Assembly: GCA_026413225.1 (NCBI GenBank)
Contig: CM048552.1
Location: 206,039,553 to 206,103,552 of the forward strand
Origin: Otis tarda
Taxonomy: Eukaryota; Chordata; Aves; Otidiformes; Otididae
Length of the DNA stretch: 64,000 nucleotides
Reading direction: 5' to 3'
In this document: one piece after another, positions 1 through 13,000 of the stretch
Layout of the letters: the number at the start of each line of letters is the position of its first letter
How positions within the stretch are numbered: position 1 is the stretch's first letter
Program-made: the position numbers and the translations under genes
The notes under the pieces: generated by a model
What the model was told of the DNA's origin: nothing
Databases searched by the model: none
Seen by the model: the letters and a program-made list of their open reading frames with translations, nothing else

Positions 1-676
1 AGGTCAGCAACAGCAGGGTTTGCAGCCTGCAGATCCTCCAATGGGAACAATTAAGGGCACAGGTACAGCACATAGCTTATCAGCTAGCTAGCGGTGCCGC
101 TCAGCAAGAAAGATCTCTTGTTAATGCAGGGAACATTGCATCAGGGGTTTACCACGTCTCTCCATCTCATTTAGAGACTGCAATGAGAATCCATTTTGAC
201 AGTGCATATTGAAGTATTTATCTTGTATTATGCGAGATTATGCCATGTAGCACAAAACTGTTAGCATTTCTAGCAGCTGCACGTCAGAGGTTTGACTTAA
301 ACTCATAGAGTGAGGTCATCCCACGTAGAAGGGAAACATTCAAGCTGGTGTCTCTGCAATTTCCATCCTTTGAAGGATACAGTGATATTTGTGAAGGACC
401 AGGTTAGCTTTGACATTTTAACTTTGATTATTTAATTTCTCTTTTATTTTTGTTCTGTTTGGCTCCCCCCCAGCCGTAGTCTCATCTCGTTCAAGCCTGG
501 CTGCGCATTGCACTGACTCCAAGAGGAGTGCACCAAATCCACAGCCTCCCTTCGCAGAGAACAGACCTGCCAGTCAATGAAGGTTGTGGTGTCATCAGTG
601 AGCCAAAGGCAAATAGCAGGAGGTGATGCTGGAACACTTGCCCTCCGTCACGGTAATAAACTGCATTTGATGTAGC
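1..676. other. Non-coding stretch, nothing recognised
   Basis: No open frame of useful length, no RNA gene and no repeat family that I recognise. A short C-run follows a T-rich tract near 440-473. It ends where the CR1 at 677 begins. Confidence 0.6.
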
Positions 677-815
677 CTCAAGGCCAGGCTGGATGAGGCT
701 CTGAGCAACCTGATCTAGTCAGGGATGTCCCTGCTTCTTGCAGGGGGGTTGGACTAGATGACCTTTGAAGGTCCCTTCCAACTCTAACCATTCTATGATT
801 CTATGATTCTATGAT
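677..815 (+). mobile_element. CR1 LINE, 5'-truncated 3' end
   Basis: This is the last ~140 bp of a CR1 non-LTR retrotransposon in plus orientation. Visible hallmarks are the GGCTGGATGAGGCTCTGAGC block, the GTTGGACTAGATGACCTTTG block, the AGGTCCCTTCCAACTC block, and a terminal array of the 8-bp unit ATTCTATG, which CR1 uses in place of poly(A). Only the 3' UTR end survives; the reverse transcriptase and endonuclease regions are absent, as expected from the strong 5' truncation usual in this family. It shares diagnostic positions (the CTGATCTAGTCAGGGATGTCC block) with the minus-strand copy at 50202-50347, so both probably belong to one subfamily. Low divergence suggests a moderately young insertion. 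Confidence 0.93.
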
Positions 816-1780
816 GTCTTGATCTAACATATCAAATCCTGCTCGCAGAGAATTGAGAGCAGGGTTTTGTGCCTTTTTAAAAAATTTTATTGAAACAGAT
901 CTGAGCGAGGAAGGAAGTGCTGTGTGGAGCCAGAAGTTTCCCATTCGTCTCACAGCTCTGCCAGTGAGTTTCTAGGTAGCCCTTGACCTCTACCTTAACC
1001 TCTTCGAGTTTTTTTCCTATGTTGAAAAAATAAAGGGAGAGAGTCACTGGGGATCATAAGATGAGAAAAGCTGATCTTTTTGTGAATTTATCAGTCAAAT
1101 TGTAGTTTGATTCCCTGTTCTGCTGTCTGTATCTTGTGAGACTTTAGAGAAAACATGGATTATTTCTGTGCCTCAATTTTTATGTCTGTTTCACAAAACC
1201 AGAAACGCTTTTGGTCAGTCTCCTGGTTTTAGACACATAAACATACCTATTGTTATGTATTTTACAGTGATTCACCTTCTAGAGGTCTGGCTTTGACTGA
1301 GGTCCTTTAATTTTGGTAAGAGAGTGCAACAAATAGTTCTGAGATTTCTTCTTGGAGCACTTTGAGGTCAGTGGAAAGATGCTGTGGAAGTACATTATGT
1401 CAGTTAATACACCTGAAAGAATAAAATGAAAGCAACTTAATTGTATAAAAACTGTGAAAGGTCCTGCAACCAGACAGTAGAAATCCGTAAGGATCCGGGA
1501 TACCGCGCAGCGTAAGGGAAGGACTGATCATACACAGAATAGTTTTGTAGAGCTTTTTTGTTCATTGTACCAAGAGCTGACTCTAGTAAACATTTAAACA
1601 TGTGCTTAACTTGATAGACACGAGTGGCTTTTTGACTTCAATTTTAATGCACATTTAAGCTTAGGCATGGCTGTTTGCAGGGTGGGGATTTAGTATGGGA
1701 TTCCCTGGTCCTTTATACACATGATTTCATTAGGGGTTGTCTGTTTCTGTAGCACTGCCTCAGGGCACGAGCCAAGCCCA

Positions 1781-1836
1781 ACTGAAGTCAGAGGGAAAGT
1801 CTACGGATTTTGATGGCAGTTGGACTGGACCCTTTA
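1781..1836 (+). repeat. Degenerate palindromic interspersed motif, copy A
   Basis: The segment has the pattern GAAGTCA..GGGAAAGT, a short middle, then TTTTGATGGCAG and GGACCCTTTA. The left arm (around CTGAAGTCAGAGGG) and the right arm (around TTTTGATGGC) are roughly inverted. Similar segments occur at 39936-39990 and 62399-62445. I take this as the remnant of an old amniote dispersed repeat, possibly a palindromic DNA transposon. I do not know a family name for certain. Confidence 0.4.
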
Positions 1837-2561
1837 TAGGAAACAAAAACAGATTTTGTGGAACATAAAAGCCAAAAAAAAAATCCTCCTAAATTTGTGG
1901 GGATGAAATACTCATTTCCTCTTTTAGGACTAGAGACTTTATAAATCAAGCTTCTAACCAGAGCAAAATTTTACCAGCTGTACTATAAGCCACTGAAAAT
2001 AAGGGGAAAGTGTACCATACTCTCAGCAAACTCTTACAGAAGGCATTGCTTGGCTGCGCGTAACAGTTCAGCAGGAGGTAATGATGGTGTTTATTTGGGT
2101 TCACAGATTCTTTTGTTGTTGTATGCTTTCATGGTACCTGGTTTAAAAAAAAAATCTATAAATAATATATTTACAAATGCCAGTGTATCTGTGTTTTCAT
2201 GCCATAGCTGTCATGTTACATGAGGTGACATGACTTTCAGTTGCCATGCCAAGCCATTCTAGCTTAACTTGTGTCACAGCTCCGGTTTCTGCCTTTGGCA
2301 TCAGCTCATAATAGAGTTACAAGATTAAAAACTTGTCATTCCTGAAAGTCTTCTTGGTAATGAGCAGAGTTTGAGACGTGGATTTGCGTCGTATTTGACT
2401 GCATTGTTATGCTCCGTCTTTTGGTGGCAACATTAATGACAGGTTGGCAGGTGCAGTTTGTACTTCCAGTGTTGGCTTTGCACGCTGCCCTCTGCTTCCA
2501 GCTGAATCATTCCCTAACCGAAATCCCTGGTGCTTGCACTCGATGAGATGAGACAACAAAT

Positions 2562-2622
2562 AGAAAGGATGGAAAGCAAGGAGAAAAGAGGGGATAAAAG
2601 AGAGAGGGGAAAAGGAAAAAAA
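2562..2622. repeat. Purine-rich tract
   Basis: About 60 bp almost entirely A and G on the plus strand, with AAAGAGGGG, GAGAGAGGGG and AAAAGGAAAAA blocks and only a few interrupting pyrimidines. It is low-complexity DNA, with no function shown. Confidence 0.7.
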
Positions 2623-4437
2623 TAGCTATCAGCTGGTCAAATAAGAACATCCAATATGCCCGTAGTGGATGACTTCAGTAAAGACAGGTAAGAATAGTCA
2701 ACTGTCTAACAGGACATAAAGACAAAACTAGAGACGGATGAAAGAGCAGCTGAAATGAAAGGATAAAATGTGATAAAAGTCAATCAAGACAAGTATAGCG
2801 TTGTCAGCTTGGAGTGTCTTTATATTTTCAGTGTGGGTACCTGCTGAGTGCCTGCTGCCTCACAGCTCCTCAAAGAACCAACTGGACCTGAGAAGTCAGA
2901 AGGTCCATCTTTGCAAGGCCTCTAATTTTTTAGTGACACTCTTTCCCATTTTTCTGGAGATAACTGCAAAGGTTACTGTCAGTACACATTACATATCCAG
3001 AAGATTAGTTTCTGTCTGGGGGTTAAGGGAAGATCCAAAGGAATAACAAGGCTGGATTGTTTAAAAATGCCTAACTACAGGTGCTGCAAGTTTTGGAGGG
3101 CAATATTCAACAACTAGAAAGGGCTCTGGTTAATCGTTGTCTGTTCAATACCCACTGAAAATCAGAAAGCTCTATCATGTCCTTCCATCTGGAAAACTGA
3201 ATCATAGCTGCTACTCTTATCCCGGGGCTGCAAGGGTAGAAATGGATCCTCTGGTTTCTATTAAGATGCAAATTGAGATCTTTTCCACTTTAGAGAAGTG
3301 ATGGTATCTCTTCATACAGTGAATTCATTGGTATCTAGTAAGTCCATTTCAATCTTTTTCTTCTTTTTTTTGCAACATATTTTTAGAAGTTTTACAGGAA
3401 TTTAATATCCTTGAGATCCCTATCCTTGAAAACAGAGATTCTAATGTTTTGGGAGCAGACTGACTGACAGAGGCAGTCATACGCAGTGTGACTGAACAAG
3501 GCATTTCCACAGCAAACCAAGCTGCAAACACAGCTCGGAGCACTGCATTGAGATCTGAACTGGGGAGACCCTCAGTAGGTTTGATATTTGTGATTTACAC
3601 CTTATAAAAATGGGACCCTTGTCTGATGTAATTTTTCTTTCAGTCCTAAGTCAGTGGTGAAACTGCTGTGATCTTCAGTGAGATCAAGCTTTTGTTTCTT
3701 AATTCCCATATAAAAGAATTTCCTATCACAGAGGACCTGGCCAAACCTGTAATAAAAGCAGTGTTACAAGAGGGTCTTTTCCCTTCACCCAGTTATGCCT
3801 CACCCAGTCATCCCTTTAGAGACGACACAAACCAAGGCTCTGTCATCACACTCAGTAGAGATTCCATCCTCTTCCCTCACCAGTACCTTTTCAGAGAGAA
3901 AGGTGTTTCAATCTGAGTAGGTTGTGTGATGAGATTACGGCTATTTCTGTCTAGTGGAAGAGGCAGCAATCCACGGGAAAGGCACCCCCTGAAAGTAGCA
4001 CCAGCTTCTGTGTTCTATTTAGGAGGCTACTCTACAAAATATCCCAGTAATCTCAATTAAAGAGTGTGTTTTCATGCAAAAAGCAATCCTGTTCTCAGTA
4101 GCAACATTTCAAGTTTTTTATAATGCACTCCACTGTTGCTCCATATATTCCGCAGGGCTTCTGAAGCTGTTAGGGTATGTGACATGCATACAATAAGGTT
4201 GTCAAGCTACTTTTATTTCATGTATGTCAATTAGCTGCTGGGATTAACCACACTAGAGAGAAGTGGCAAGGACAAACTGAGAGAACCAGCTAAAGGCAAG
4301 CTTAGGACAACAGGAGAGGAGAGAGAGGAGTGGAGATTTAAGAGACACACTTAGGAGACAGCTGGGGGAAATGAGAAAGGAAAGAGCTTGAAGAACACAG
4401 GCTGGGAATGCCTGGGAAATGATGGTCCGGGAAGAGA

Positions 4438-4490
4438 CATAGAATCGTAGAATCATAGAATCATTTAGGTTTGAAAGGACCTTTAAGATT
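4438..4490 (-). mobile_element. CR1 LINE, very short 3' end
   Basis: Reading the minus strand, the last ~50 bp of a CR1 element end in a degenerate ATTCTATG-type array (plus strand CATAGAATCGTAGAATCATAG). This is preceded by a CCTTTCAAACCTAAATG block, the usual sequence next to the tail. The plus-strand boundary on the right is an A-run (4482-4500) followed by unrelated sequence. The T-rich junction and short length point to an extreme 5' truncation. The TTTAGGTTTGAAAGGACC block differs from the copies at 677 and 50202, so this is a different subfamily. Confidence 0.88.
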
Positions 4491-6940
4491 GAAAAAAAAA
4501 TCTATGTATTTTTTTAGTAAGCATAAATTTCATGGGAGAATTCCTGAATAGATCTTCATTGGAGATCAATCATTTGACAAAATGAAGTGCCACACTTACA
4601 CATCATGGCAAGAAATAAGGAGCTGCGACACTGGACCTAACCAGACGCCAATGGAATTCAGCAGCTTGGCTCTGAGTGTGTCTGCCTCCTGATGTTTTGC
4701 AGGGAGAGGCAAGAAACACCCTAACAGATGATGCGGGAATAACTTACAGACAGAAAGTTTCTTCTGGATAACTCCAGACAGTCATTGATTGGCTTCTGCC
4801 CTGAGGCATTACAGTTTATATCCCTAATATTTTTTTATATTGCCCAATAAAACTGTTGGCTGTTGCCATTACATGGGTAATGGACATTTATATAAAACTC
4901 TTTATGAGCTGTAGATGGAGATCATCCTCTTCACCACACACATGGAACCACCTCTGGAGTAAAATGCAGTAGCTGTTTAATAGCCTGGCACTATTAACAA
5001 ACCCCAGTTACGCTGAAGAGGAAGACTGACTCCTCATCAAGTCGAGACTGAAAGAGAAATTTAGAAAACCAGATTTTCCTTCTCCCAGAAGAGGTTAGAC
5101 CAACACAGGGCCTTTCTGTGCTTCCTGGAAGTCATTAACTCCAGGCAGTTTGGGTTTCTGTTGTATATTGCCTTTAGAAAGAGACAAAACCACGGCGTTT
5201 CGAGTGTACCGTGGAGGAGTTCCTCTCCAAAGATTATCTACTGCAGTTTGAGAGGGACAGCAGATTCCAGCATTCACTGAATTAATCCAAATATATTTCT
5301 TCAGTGAGATTTGATGTAGAAAATAGTACATGCCTGAACACTTTTACCTTTAGTCATTTTTTATTTTGTACTCTTCATCACTTGAAATAATTTTCTGTGT
5401 TTTTTCTTGTAATTCTGCTTTTGCAGATCACAAGAAATTATTCCTCTAGGAATGAAGAAAAGTCATTGTTGAAACGAAAAGTGATAACTGATTGCCATTT
5501 CCCTTCACAGAACCATTGTTCAAAAGACAGTGAAATGTTACTACAGAACCTATGAAGTCCTTGGTCTTGCGAAGGGAAAGGACTGTCTGAAAGAGAGGCA
5601 AATAGCTAAAATGTGAAAAAAAGAAAGCAATTCATGCAATATCTGTAAATATACATAATATTTCAAGATTATGAGAAGAGAACAATATCTAGTTTGTTTG
5701 GTTTACACAGTATATAACATTTAATACAAAAACCTGCTTCAAAAAGATTGATTTTTTTTTCCTCCATTGCTTTTTTATACTTAACAGTATCCAGCACTCA
5801 TGTAAAGATTTCTATCTTCAAAAGATGAGAATTAGTTAAAAACCAATTAAAAATAATCTCCATAATCTCCTAAGGATAAATATTCCCGTCCTATGTCATT
5901 TCGGGAAACTGAGAACAAAGCTTAAGTGGATTGCTGAGGGCTTCACGCACCTGAGCCTGTGCTAGAACAGCAGAGTCCTTGTCTCATGGGTTTTCTTCCT
6001 AGAAAGGTAGAGAGGGGTTCTACTCATACCATTAATTTTCCTGTCTTTCTTAAATACATGTCATCGTTATAACATATCTTACACATTTGAGTTAATTGGG
6101 TATAAATCATTAACTTTTGCAGAGGTATTAGAGCTTCACCAAAGAGCACTCGCAGATATTACAGAGTAACATCAAAATTAACATGGAAGCAATTTAGTTC
6201 TTCAGTTTGAATGCCTTCAGCAAAGGACTGAGATTTTCCCATCACTACTCAAGCACTTCCTTACATACTCCCTGATTATTGTGCTCCCCTTGCTTATTGT
6301 GCCAGTTACCTTTTTGACACAAGAGCGATGCTGGGAATCTTTCCTTTGGTTCCTGATAGTTTCATCATGCAATTCAAAAAAGAAAGTGCCAATGTTTTTA
6401 TCAATGCATGGCTTATGCTTTCCTCTAGATATTACCTATAATATCCAGGTGACTTAACTTTTGGGAAGCTTCCCTCTCTCCAGGGCAAAGACTGAAAATA
6501 AATGCTGATGTGAGAAGGATTACGGGATGGGGAAGGAAGCGTTCATTAATATATCCCAAACAAGCCTGATGAGAAAGCCTTGCTTTCAATGCTGTGGATT
6601 AGCAATGAAATAGGATAAAACCAATGTTTTATTGCTAGTAGAAGTGATAGGGCTGAAAAAATGAAGGGCATTTTGGTTTGTAGCAAATAAGCTCCTCTCA
6701 TCTTGCAGTGCATCAGGTGAAAGGAAGTTTTCTACTGATGGATTACAAGAGAGTGTAGATGGAGGTGAACAGCAAATGTAACCGTCAACAGGTTTCAGCC
6801 AGAGGGGCAATGAACACAAGCTTGGTGCGTGCCCCTTTAGACACCAGAACATGTATTTTTAAAATTTTTGTAAGTGACATTTAATGTGACACATTGATCC
6901 AATTTGCCTGGACCCCTCTTATTTAGCCCAATGATAGGTC

Positions 6941-6961
6941 TTTTTTTTTTTTTTTTAAAAA
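6941..6961. repeat. Poly(T) run followed by A's
   Basis: Sixteen consecutive T followed directly by five A. This is a simple low-complexity run; no retrotransposon body that I can recognise is attached. Confidence 0.85.
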
Positions 6962-9900
6962 GCAGTACTGCTTGTGTGGTGAATTTGTTATGTGGGAAAA
7001 AGTTACTTCTGCTTGTAGTTTCTTGCTGGTCAGAAGAAAGGAAAATGAACTAACTGAAGTGAGCATCAGATGGTAGGGTGCCCTGGGCTGGAAGGCAGGA
7101 GTAGGCCAGGTTCAGAGGGACTCAGAGAACATACTAAAGCCTAGTCTTGGAGAGATAACAAGAAGCTTTTTTTGTTTGTTTGTTTCTTTCTCTCAGGAGC
7201 GCTTTAGATTAGATTAGTTTAGGTGGTAGGAGAGTGTAGATTAGGAACAGAGAGATGGTAAGTGTATCAGGAAGAGCTGGAGATTGGGACAAATAAAGGG
7301 GAAGGTTCAGTCAGGAGTATAGTCCTGCATGACACAAGAGAGGAGATGAAGGGTCATCATGGCAGGAAGAGAGTGGGAGAGGGAATGGGTGCAGGAAGGC
7401 TGGAGACCGTCTCAAAGAGAAAGCAACCATACAGGAGAGGAAATGAGGTTTAGTCAGTACTTGGACAGGCATGTTAATGGGGAGAAGCCCTGACACCTTA
7501 CTGTTTGAACTGGACATCATCTAGACCTACAAGTATTTGGTGAAATTTGGGCACCTAAATTTTGAACTGAATTTGATCCCCTGTGTCTCTAAGTTCAGAG
7601 CAGGGGCATGAGTTTGTTAAATCAAGAGGGAGGGTCTTCTCTCTTCCAGAAGGGATGTTTGCTTGGTGGGTGGTCAAAGTTGGTGGCTCCATGATGAGGC
7701 AAATACACATTTCTGAACCTCACATTGTCTCAGCTGCACAGAGAGGGACAAAAGTGGCTCTGTGCCGCGTCTGTGTCGGTTTGCTGTGGTTGGAAAGATG
7801 CCCTTGGTAGCTGGGAAAGGGTCTGGAGTTTGGAATCTGACTGCAAAAGTGGAAGAAGTGGGTAAAGAGCTTTGGAGGGAGACCTTACATCAGAGCTAGG
7901 AGTGCTTATGCTGTTCTGTCTCACAAAGTTCACATTTAAAAAAAAAAAAAAAGAAGTGTATAACAGCTTGAGTCTTCTTTCAAGAAGAGTCCATGGTGAT
8001 GTTGTGCAGTGTTGAGGCTGGTAGGCAGCCCTGCCTTATGATTTATCCCTGAATATTATCTTGCACATTGCGAATGCTATAATTGACTCGAGCCTATGAG
8101 GCCCTTGAAGAGTGCTAGTGTGTAAAGCTGGGTCTGCCTCCAAGGTACAGGGCTTGATGTAGTCTGGGCCACTACCAAGGGGGCTTCTGGTCTTTCTCTT
8201 GGGCTGTGCTTATAAAGACTATCAAAGTAAGAGTGAGGGGATCTCTATATGGATAATTCTTTCCCATTTCTCTCTCCCCAGGTGCTGTCCCAAGCTGCAC
8301 AACGTCTCTCACAAAGCCTGATGTACTTTCACTGGCACCGGTGCATGGTACTCACATTTCCCTGTGGCATCCTCAGCCTTTGCTTTGGCCCTGGGCTTCA
8401 GTGCAGAACATGTGGCGTCCCTCTCTCGATGCTGGCTGCTGAGGTCAGCTGGAGGAGCACTGCTCTGTCAGGCTGGGCTGTCTCCAGACTACTAAACTCT
8501 TTCTTTTTTTGGTCTTATAAAATTGAGAGGCTGCTGTCAAGCTGTCTATTGGCCTTTGGTCCATGCTAAAGTCTGATCCCCAGCTGGAAGAAGGTACTTG
8601 GCCTGGGATGAGTGATGTCAGGGTCTCTCTGACAAGTTAGCAGTGTAAAGGACTGAGTTCCAGCACTTGGGAACATTCCTGGCGCTGTTTGTAAGCAGAA
8701 GTGTATGTAAGTTTATAAGCATATGTGTAAGCATACTCTATAACTACTGTTTCCCCACAAACCCTGTCATTTTTCAATGATCCTTCATTTATTCAATCCA
8801 GAGAGAAGCTGGTTCCTTTGATTTACATTTTTTACACTTTTTCATGCTCCTGCATATTTTAAATCTGGAAAGCGTGTTTGTGATCTTCCAGTCTGATTGC
8901 CCACGTAACACTGCATTTCCCCATCAGTCGACAAAAGTGATAGTTAAATGGTTAAGGCGTTCCCTTTATAAGCAAACAACCTGTTCTTCTGGCGCTTTTT
9001 GGTGCACTTGGAAGTGTTCACTGATAGATTTAAATTAGCAGGATACCACTTTGAATGTAAGTATACCAGCTTTTAGCCTGCTTTCATTTTGAAACAAGTC
9101 TTCTGTGCTCATGTTCTTCGTGCATCTATCTGTCACTCTCTTCCCCAGGGTTTTTTTTTGGCTTGTGCAGTTTCAGTCACATTTAGCAATAGTCCCAAGG
9201 AGATTATTTTTTGACAGGTTCTAATATAACAGAGGGTAGATTGATGAGAAAGACACTCTTAATATCCCCGGGATAAGGGCCACAATATGAACTGAAGTGT
9301 TATTAAGGCATCAGAGAGTACACTTGCAAGGTACAGATCCATAGGAGACCAGACTTCCCCAGTTACACCGCTTGCTGATAAGCGCGTTGTGTATTTTGTC
9401 CATTTTTATCAACCTGACCATAATACAGGTCTCCTGGATTTTCTCCAGTCTTGTTTTCAGATTCACTCCCAACAGGAGTCCTGGATGAGTGGGATTCCTG
9501 CTTTTCCCACTCCTATGCAAATCTGAAGATGTTCCTGGATCTGATCCCAACAGGCCTTTTTCTTTGAAAAATGAGTATGATCTGAATATAGAAATAGCAT
9601 CAATAGGCCAGGAAAGCGCAAAACTGTTTTTTTTCGTGCGAATGAGTAAGAATCTTTTAGCAATTTTCAGCTTGAATGTCTACTCTAGTTATGGATCACA
9701 GAAGAGAGGAAAAAAAGAAAGTTATAAAAATATTTTCAGCCTTGAATTAGAAAGGGAAAAGATGTTCCAGAAATCACCTCTGTATCACTCATGGTCTCTG
9801 GTGCTGGCACGCTGTGCCTTGGGACTCGCTGCTGAGTTTTTGAACGAAGACTGTAAACTGGAAAAATAAACCAGGTTGCAGCTTCAATTCTGTGGTGTCT

Positions 9901-9980
9901 ATGCACTGAACTGGATCCTAGTGAGATGGAACAGTCTCCTCCTGTACCAAGTGGCAGAACATGAAGCAGCTGGTAGCAAC

Positions 9981-10040
9981 AGAAAAAAAAAAAAGGCAAG
10001 AAAAAATAGAAAAAAAAAAAAGGAGAAGAAATTAGAAAAA
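9981..10040. repeat. A-rich low-complexity tract
   Basis: Runs of 10-13 A separated by GGC, G, TAG and GGAG interruptions. This tract produces the lysine-rich and phenylalanine-rich false open frames in this area. Confidence 0.85.
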
Positions 10041-13000
10041 CCTCATGCAAACACTTGTGAATCATTCCCACAGGCTTTCTGCTTGCCCAGTATGCTTCCT
10101 GAGTGCCAAGACCAAGGAAAATCACAGCACTTTATTAAGGTAAGCTGCTTTTCAAAGGCAAGCCTGGCATCTGCGGGCTCTGGCTGAGGGAGGACGTTGC
10201 AGCCAGAAGACACCCAGAAGATGGGATGAGGTTTTTTTGGATGAGCAGCTTGGCCAGAGTGATAGTACAGAGTTTGCTGTCCTTCCCAGCCCCACTCTGG
10301 TGACAAGTGGCCTACTGTTAGATTAGCCCTGCTGTGGTCACCCTGCTGTTAGATTGACCAGAAAGCCCCAGCATGCCGGAAAGTCTTCTCCCACAGATCT
10401 GCTTTCTCGCCCTTTACATTTGCGGCAGACACTATGCAAATTCAGCCAGATAACGCTTCACCTCAAGCTGCACCCACAAGGTCCATAGCTGGCGCAGACA
10501 CCAGCCCTTGTGGGCTTTTGAGAGGTTTTTCACCTGCTTTGGGGCTGAAAAGAAGATAAGGATTCATCTGATAGCAGCAAACAGGGATTGCTCTGGGAGG
10601 TGCAGGCAGCGTTGCTGTAAATCAGCTGCACCTAGGAGAAGGGAAACCGGTTACAAACAAGCTGGGAGCATACGCTTTGCTCTGTTGGGTAAAAGCACAC
10701 AAGGAAATGAGCTGAACTCAAACCAGCTCAGAAGAGAATGTAGGTTCAATTTTCAGCATTTCCCTTAGTGGAAATGTCTTGACTGGGAAGTGACCGAAGT
10801 TTGTCATCTGGCCAGTGGTGGGAATCAGGATTGCTTAGGAAAAAAAAAAAAATCATTCTCACAGAATGAGGCACTGAATTGTGTGCAAGTGCCAAAAGCG
10901 CAAATGATGGGAGCTTTGAAAGGTGTTCAGTGGGTCAGCTCAGATGGGAACTGTTGACACTTATCAGGGTGTCACGAATGGGTGGGTCATATCACAACTC
11001 TCTGCAGCCAGTCATATTTGTTGACTTGCTCCAGCTGCTTTGTGTTGTGTAAGCAGTGACGCAACACCTGGTTAAGCATCAAGTCCAAAAGGTACTCCTT
11101 TCATGAAAGGCATTGTGTCTGGTTAAAAAGATGTGTCTGTGCTGTGTTTAAGAAAAGTTTATGCTGCTTTATGATAGTGATTGCAGTAGAGTTCAAATAT
11201 GACAGAATTCTCCACAAAAAATAAATGCAGAGAAAATTAAATTTAGATTTTGGGACATGCATTGTCAAGAAACGCTACTCCAGACACCAGAAACAAGTCC
11301 TGATGAAGACTGACGATACACTAAAATGAGTATAGAGTGAAAGAAGTAGCTTTCCCTTTGATACCACTGTAGTTTGCTGGTAAATAGATTCTCAGTTTCT
11401 GGAAATCAGTAGCTAATTATCCTGAAAAATCATGATTCTTTAAGACTATAAATATCTTTAAACAGCAATTATAAAATAATTAGAACCCAAAAGCATTCAA
11501 CAGATTTGAGAAACAGAGAGTCATCCTAGCTGGTAGATTACACGCTGCAAATTGAGGAAAAATTTGTGTTTCAGATTTTGTGACAGTTTTTTTAGTAGCA
11601 ATTTTATCTACTGCTAAGGATTGCATCTCCAGTGCCCGCCTCTTGATTGTGCTTAAGTGGCCCATACCAGACAAAAAGCTCTTGGTGTACCCCTGACCTC
11701 TGCAGCATGGTGGGAAACACAGCCCAGTTTCTGGGATTCACGCTTGTATTTTGGGTTGCAGCCACTCCTGTGGGTTTTATCTCTGTCACTGCTTTTGAGG
11801 AAAGTTTTGGGTTTTTTTTTGAAAAAGCATGTTTTTTTCTGCCTGTCAGATTTACTGAATTATTTTTTTAAAGATCTAGACAGGCTTGAAATTAAAGCAA
11901 CAAGCAACGTGTAAGCAGGATTAACTGCTTAATTATGAAACTGGTAGCAAGAAGAAACCCATGGAAGGCAGTTCTTGATTATACTTAAAGCTGCACTCCT
12001 CCTCCTCAGCTGTTTTAGTGTCTCAGCTGGGCACTAAACGAGGAAGCTGCAGCAGCATTGAATTGTGCGCGCTACCTCTCTGGCTTGGTTTAGACCTGAA
12101 GCTCCATTTCCCTGCCTATTAAAGACAGATCCTCCTTTGCTTTTGCTACCCGTCCTTCTCCTAACTTCTCCTGGTCACTTTAAACAGGAACGAAATATTA
12201 AAATTTATACCAAATACGATTATGAGGAGTCATAGTTTTCTCCCAGGTCTCTAGGACTGAGTTTCACTGCTGTGTACTATTTTCTCATAGCTGAATTAGA
12301 AAATATGGATATAGCAAGCTGGACGTCCTCTCTGCTCTCAAGGTGTTTCTCCAAATTTATTTCTCGGTTATACTGCACAATTGCCTAGATTTTTACTGTA
12401 CCTTGTAAACCACACTAGAGTTTTACATTACAAAGAATTTGACCTCAAAGATTCCTGCCCCCTTCCACAGGGTATTTTCTGCATCCCCAGGCTGTGGTGT
12501 GCCACCTCTGCTCCTGCTGACAGAGCTGTTGTGGGATCATGCTGTCAACAGCTTCTGGAAACTGGGTTTCTTCGGCTGTGCAACACCTTGCATTGTGAAA
12601 CCACATCCTCATGTTATAAAAGGTAACCCTTGGCAGCTTTTTATAGTTGCTTTTTGTATTTCTGTGATGTTCTGGGAATTAAGCAAGGAAAGGATGGACT
12701 AGGTTAAACAATTTACATGTGGATACATAGCTCATTTCAAGTGCATGTAGGTACATAAACTCAGAATCTAAAAATGTCACAAGTTCTCCTCAAAACTTGC
12801 ATGCGATGTTTGATTTATTTTTGGAGTGGGGTGACCAATACTCAGGACCAGTCTGACATGCCTTGTAGAGCTACGTACACACAGAGTAAGGAGGATTCAA
12901 GTCCCAGAGAGAACTCTGATGAATTATGTCTTATTCTTGAAAGAGTCTTGAAAATGGCCACTGTTCTCCTGTTTTTCACAAATTGTGGGTGAAAGTGTTT

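Larger units (their letters stand above)
816..4437. other. Non-coding stretch with one ancient motif and a purine tract
   Basis: No supported gene. Open frames here are below 85 codons and have no family features. Apart from the palindromic motif at 1781-1836 and the purine-rich tract at 2562-2622, I see only AT-rich unique sequence with short homopolymers, for example A-runs near 1873 and 2145. Confidence 0.6.

Noticed and set aside
8249-8569. 106-codon frame after a good-looking splice acceptor at 8282
   Set aside because: The translated sequence has no family features, and no matching donor or neighbouring exon can be supported.
9489-10187. Overlapping open frames of 103-129 codons on both strands
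   Set aside because: They run through A-rich tracts, give lysine- or phenylalanine-rich sequence, and overlap on opposite strands.
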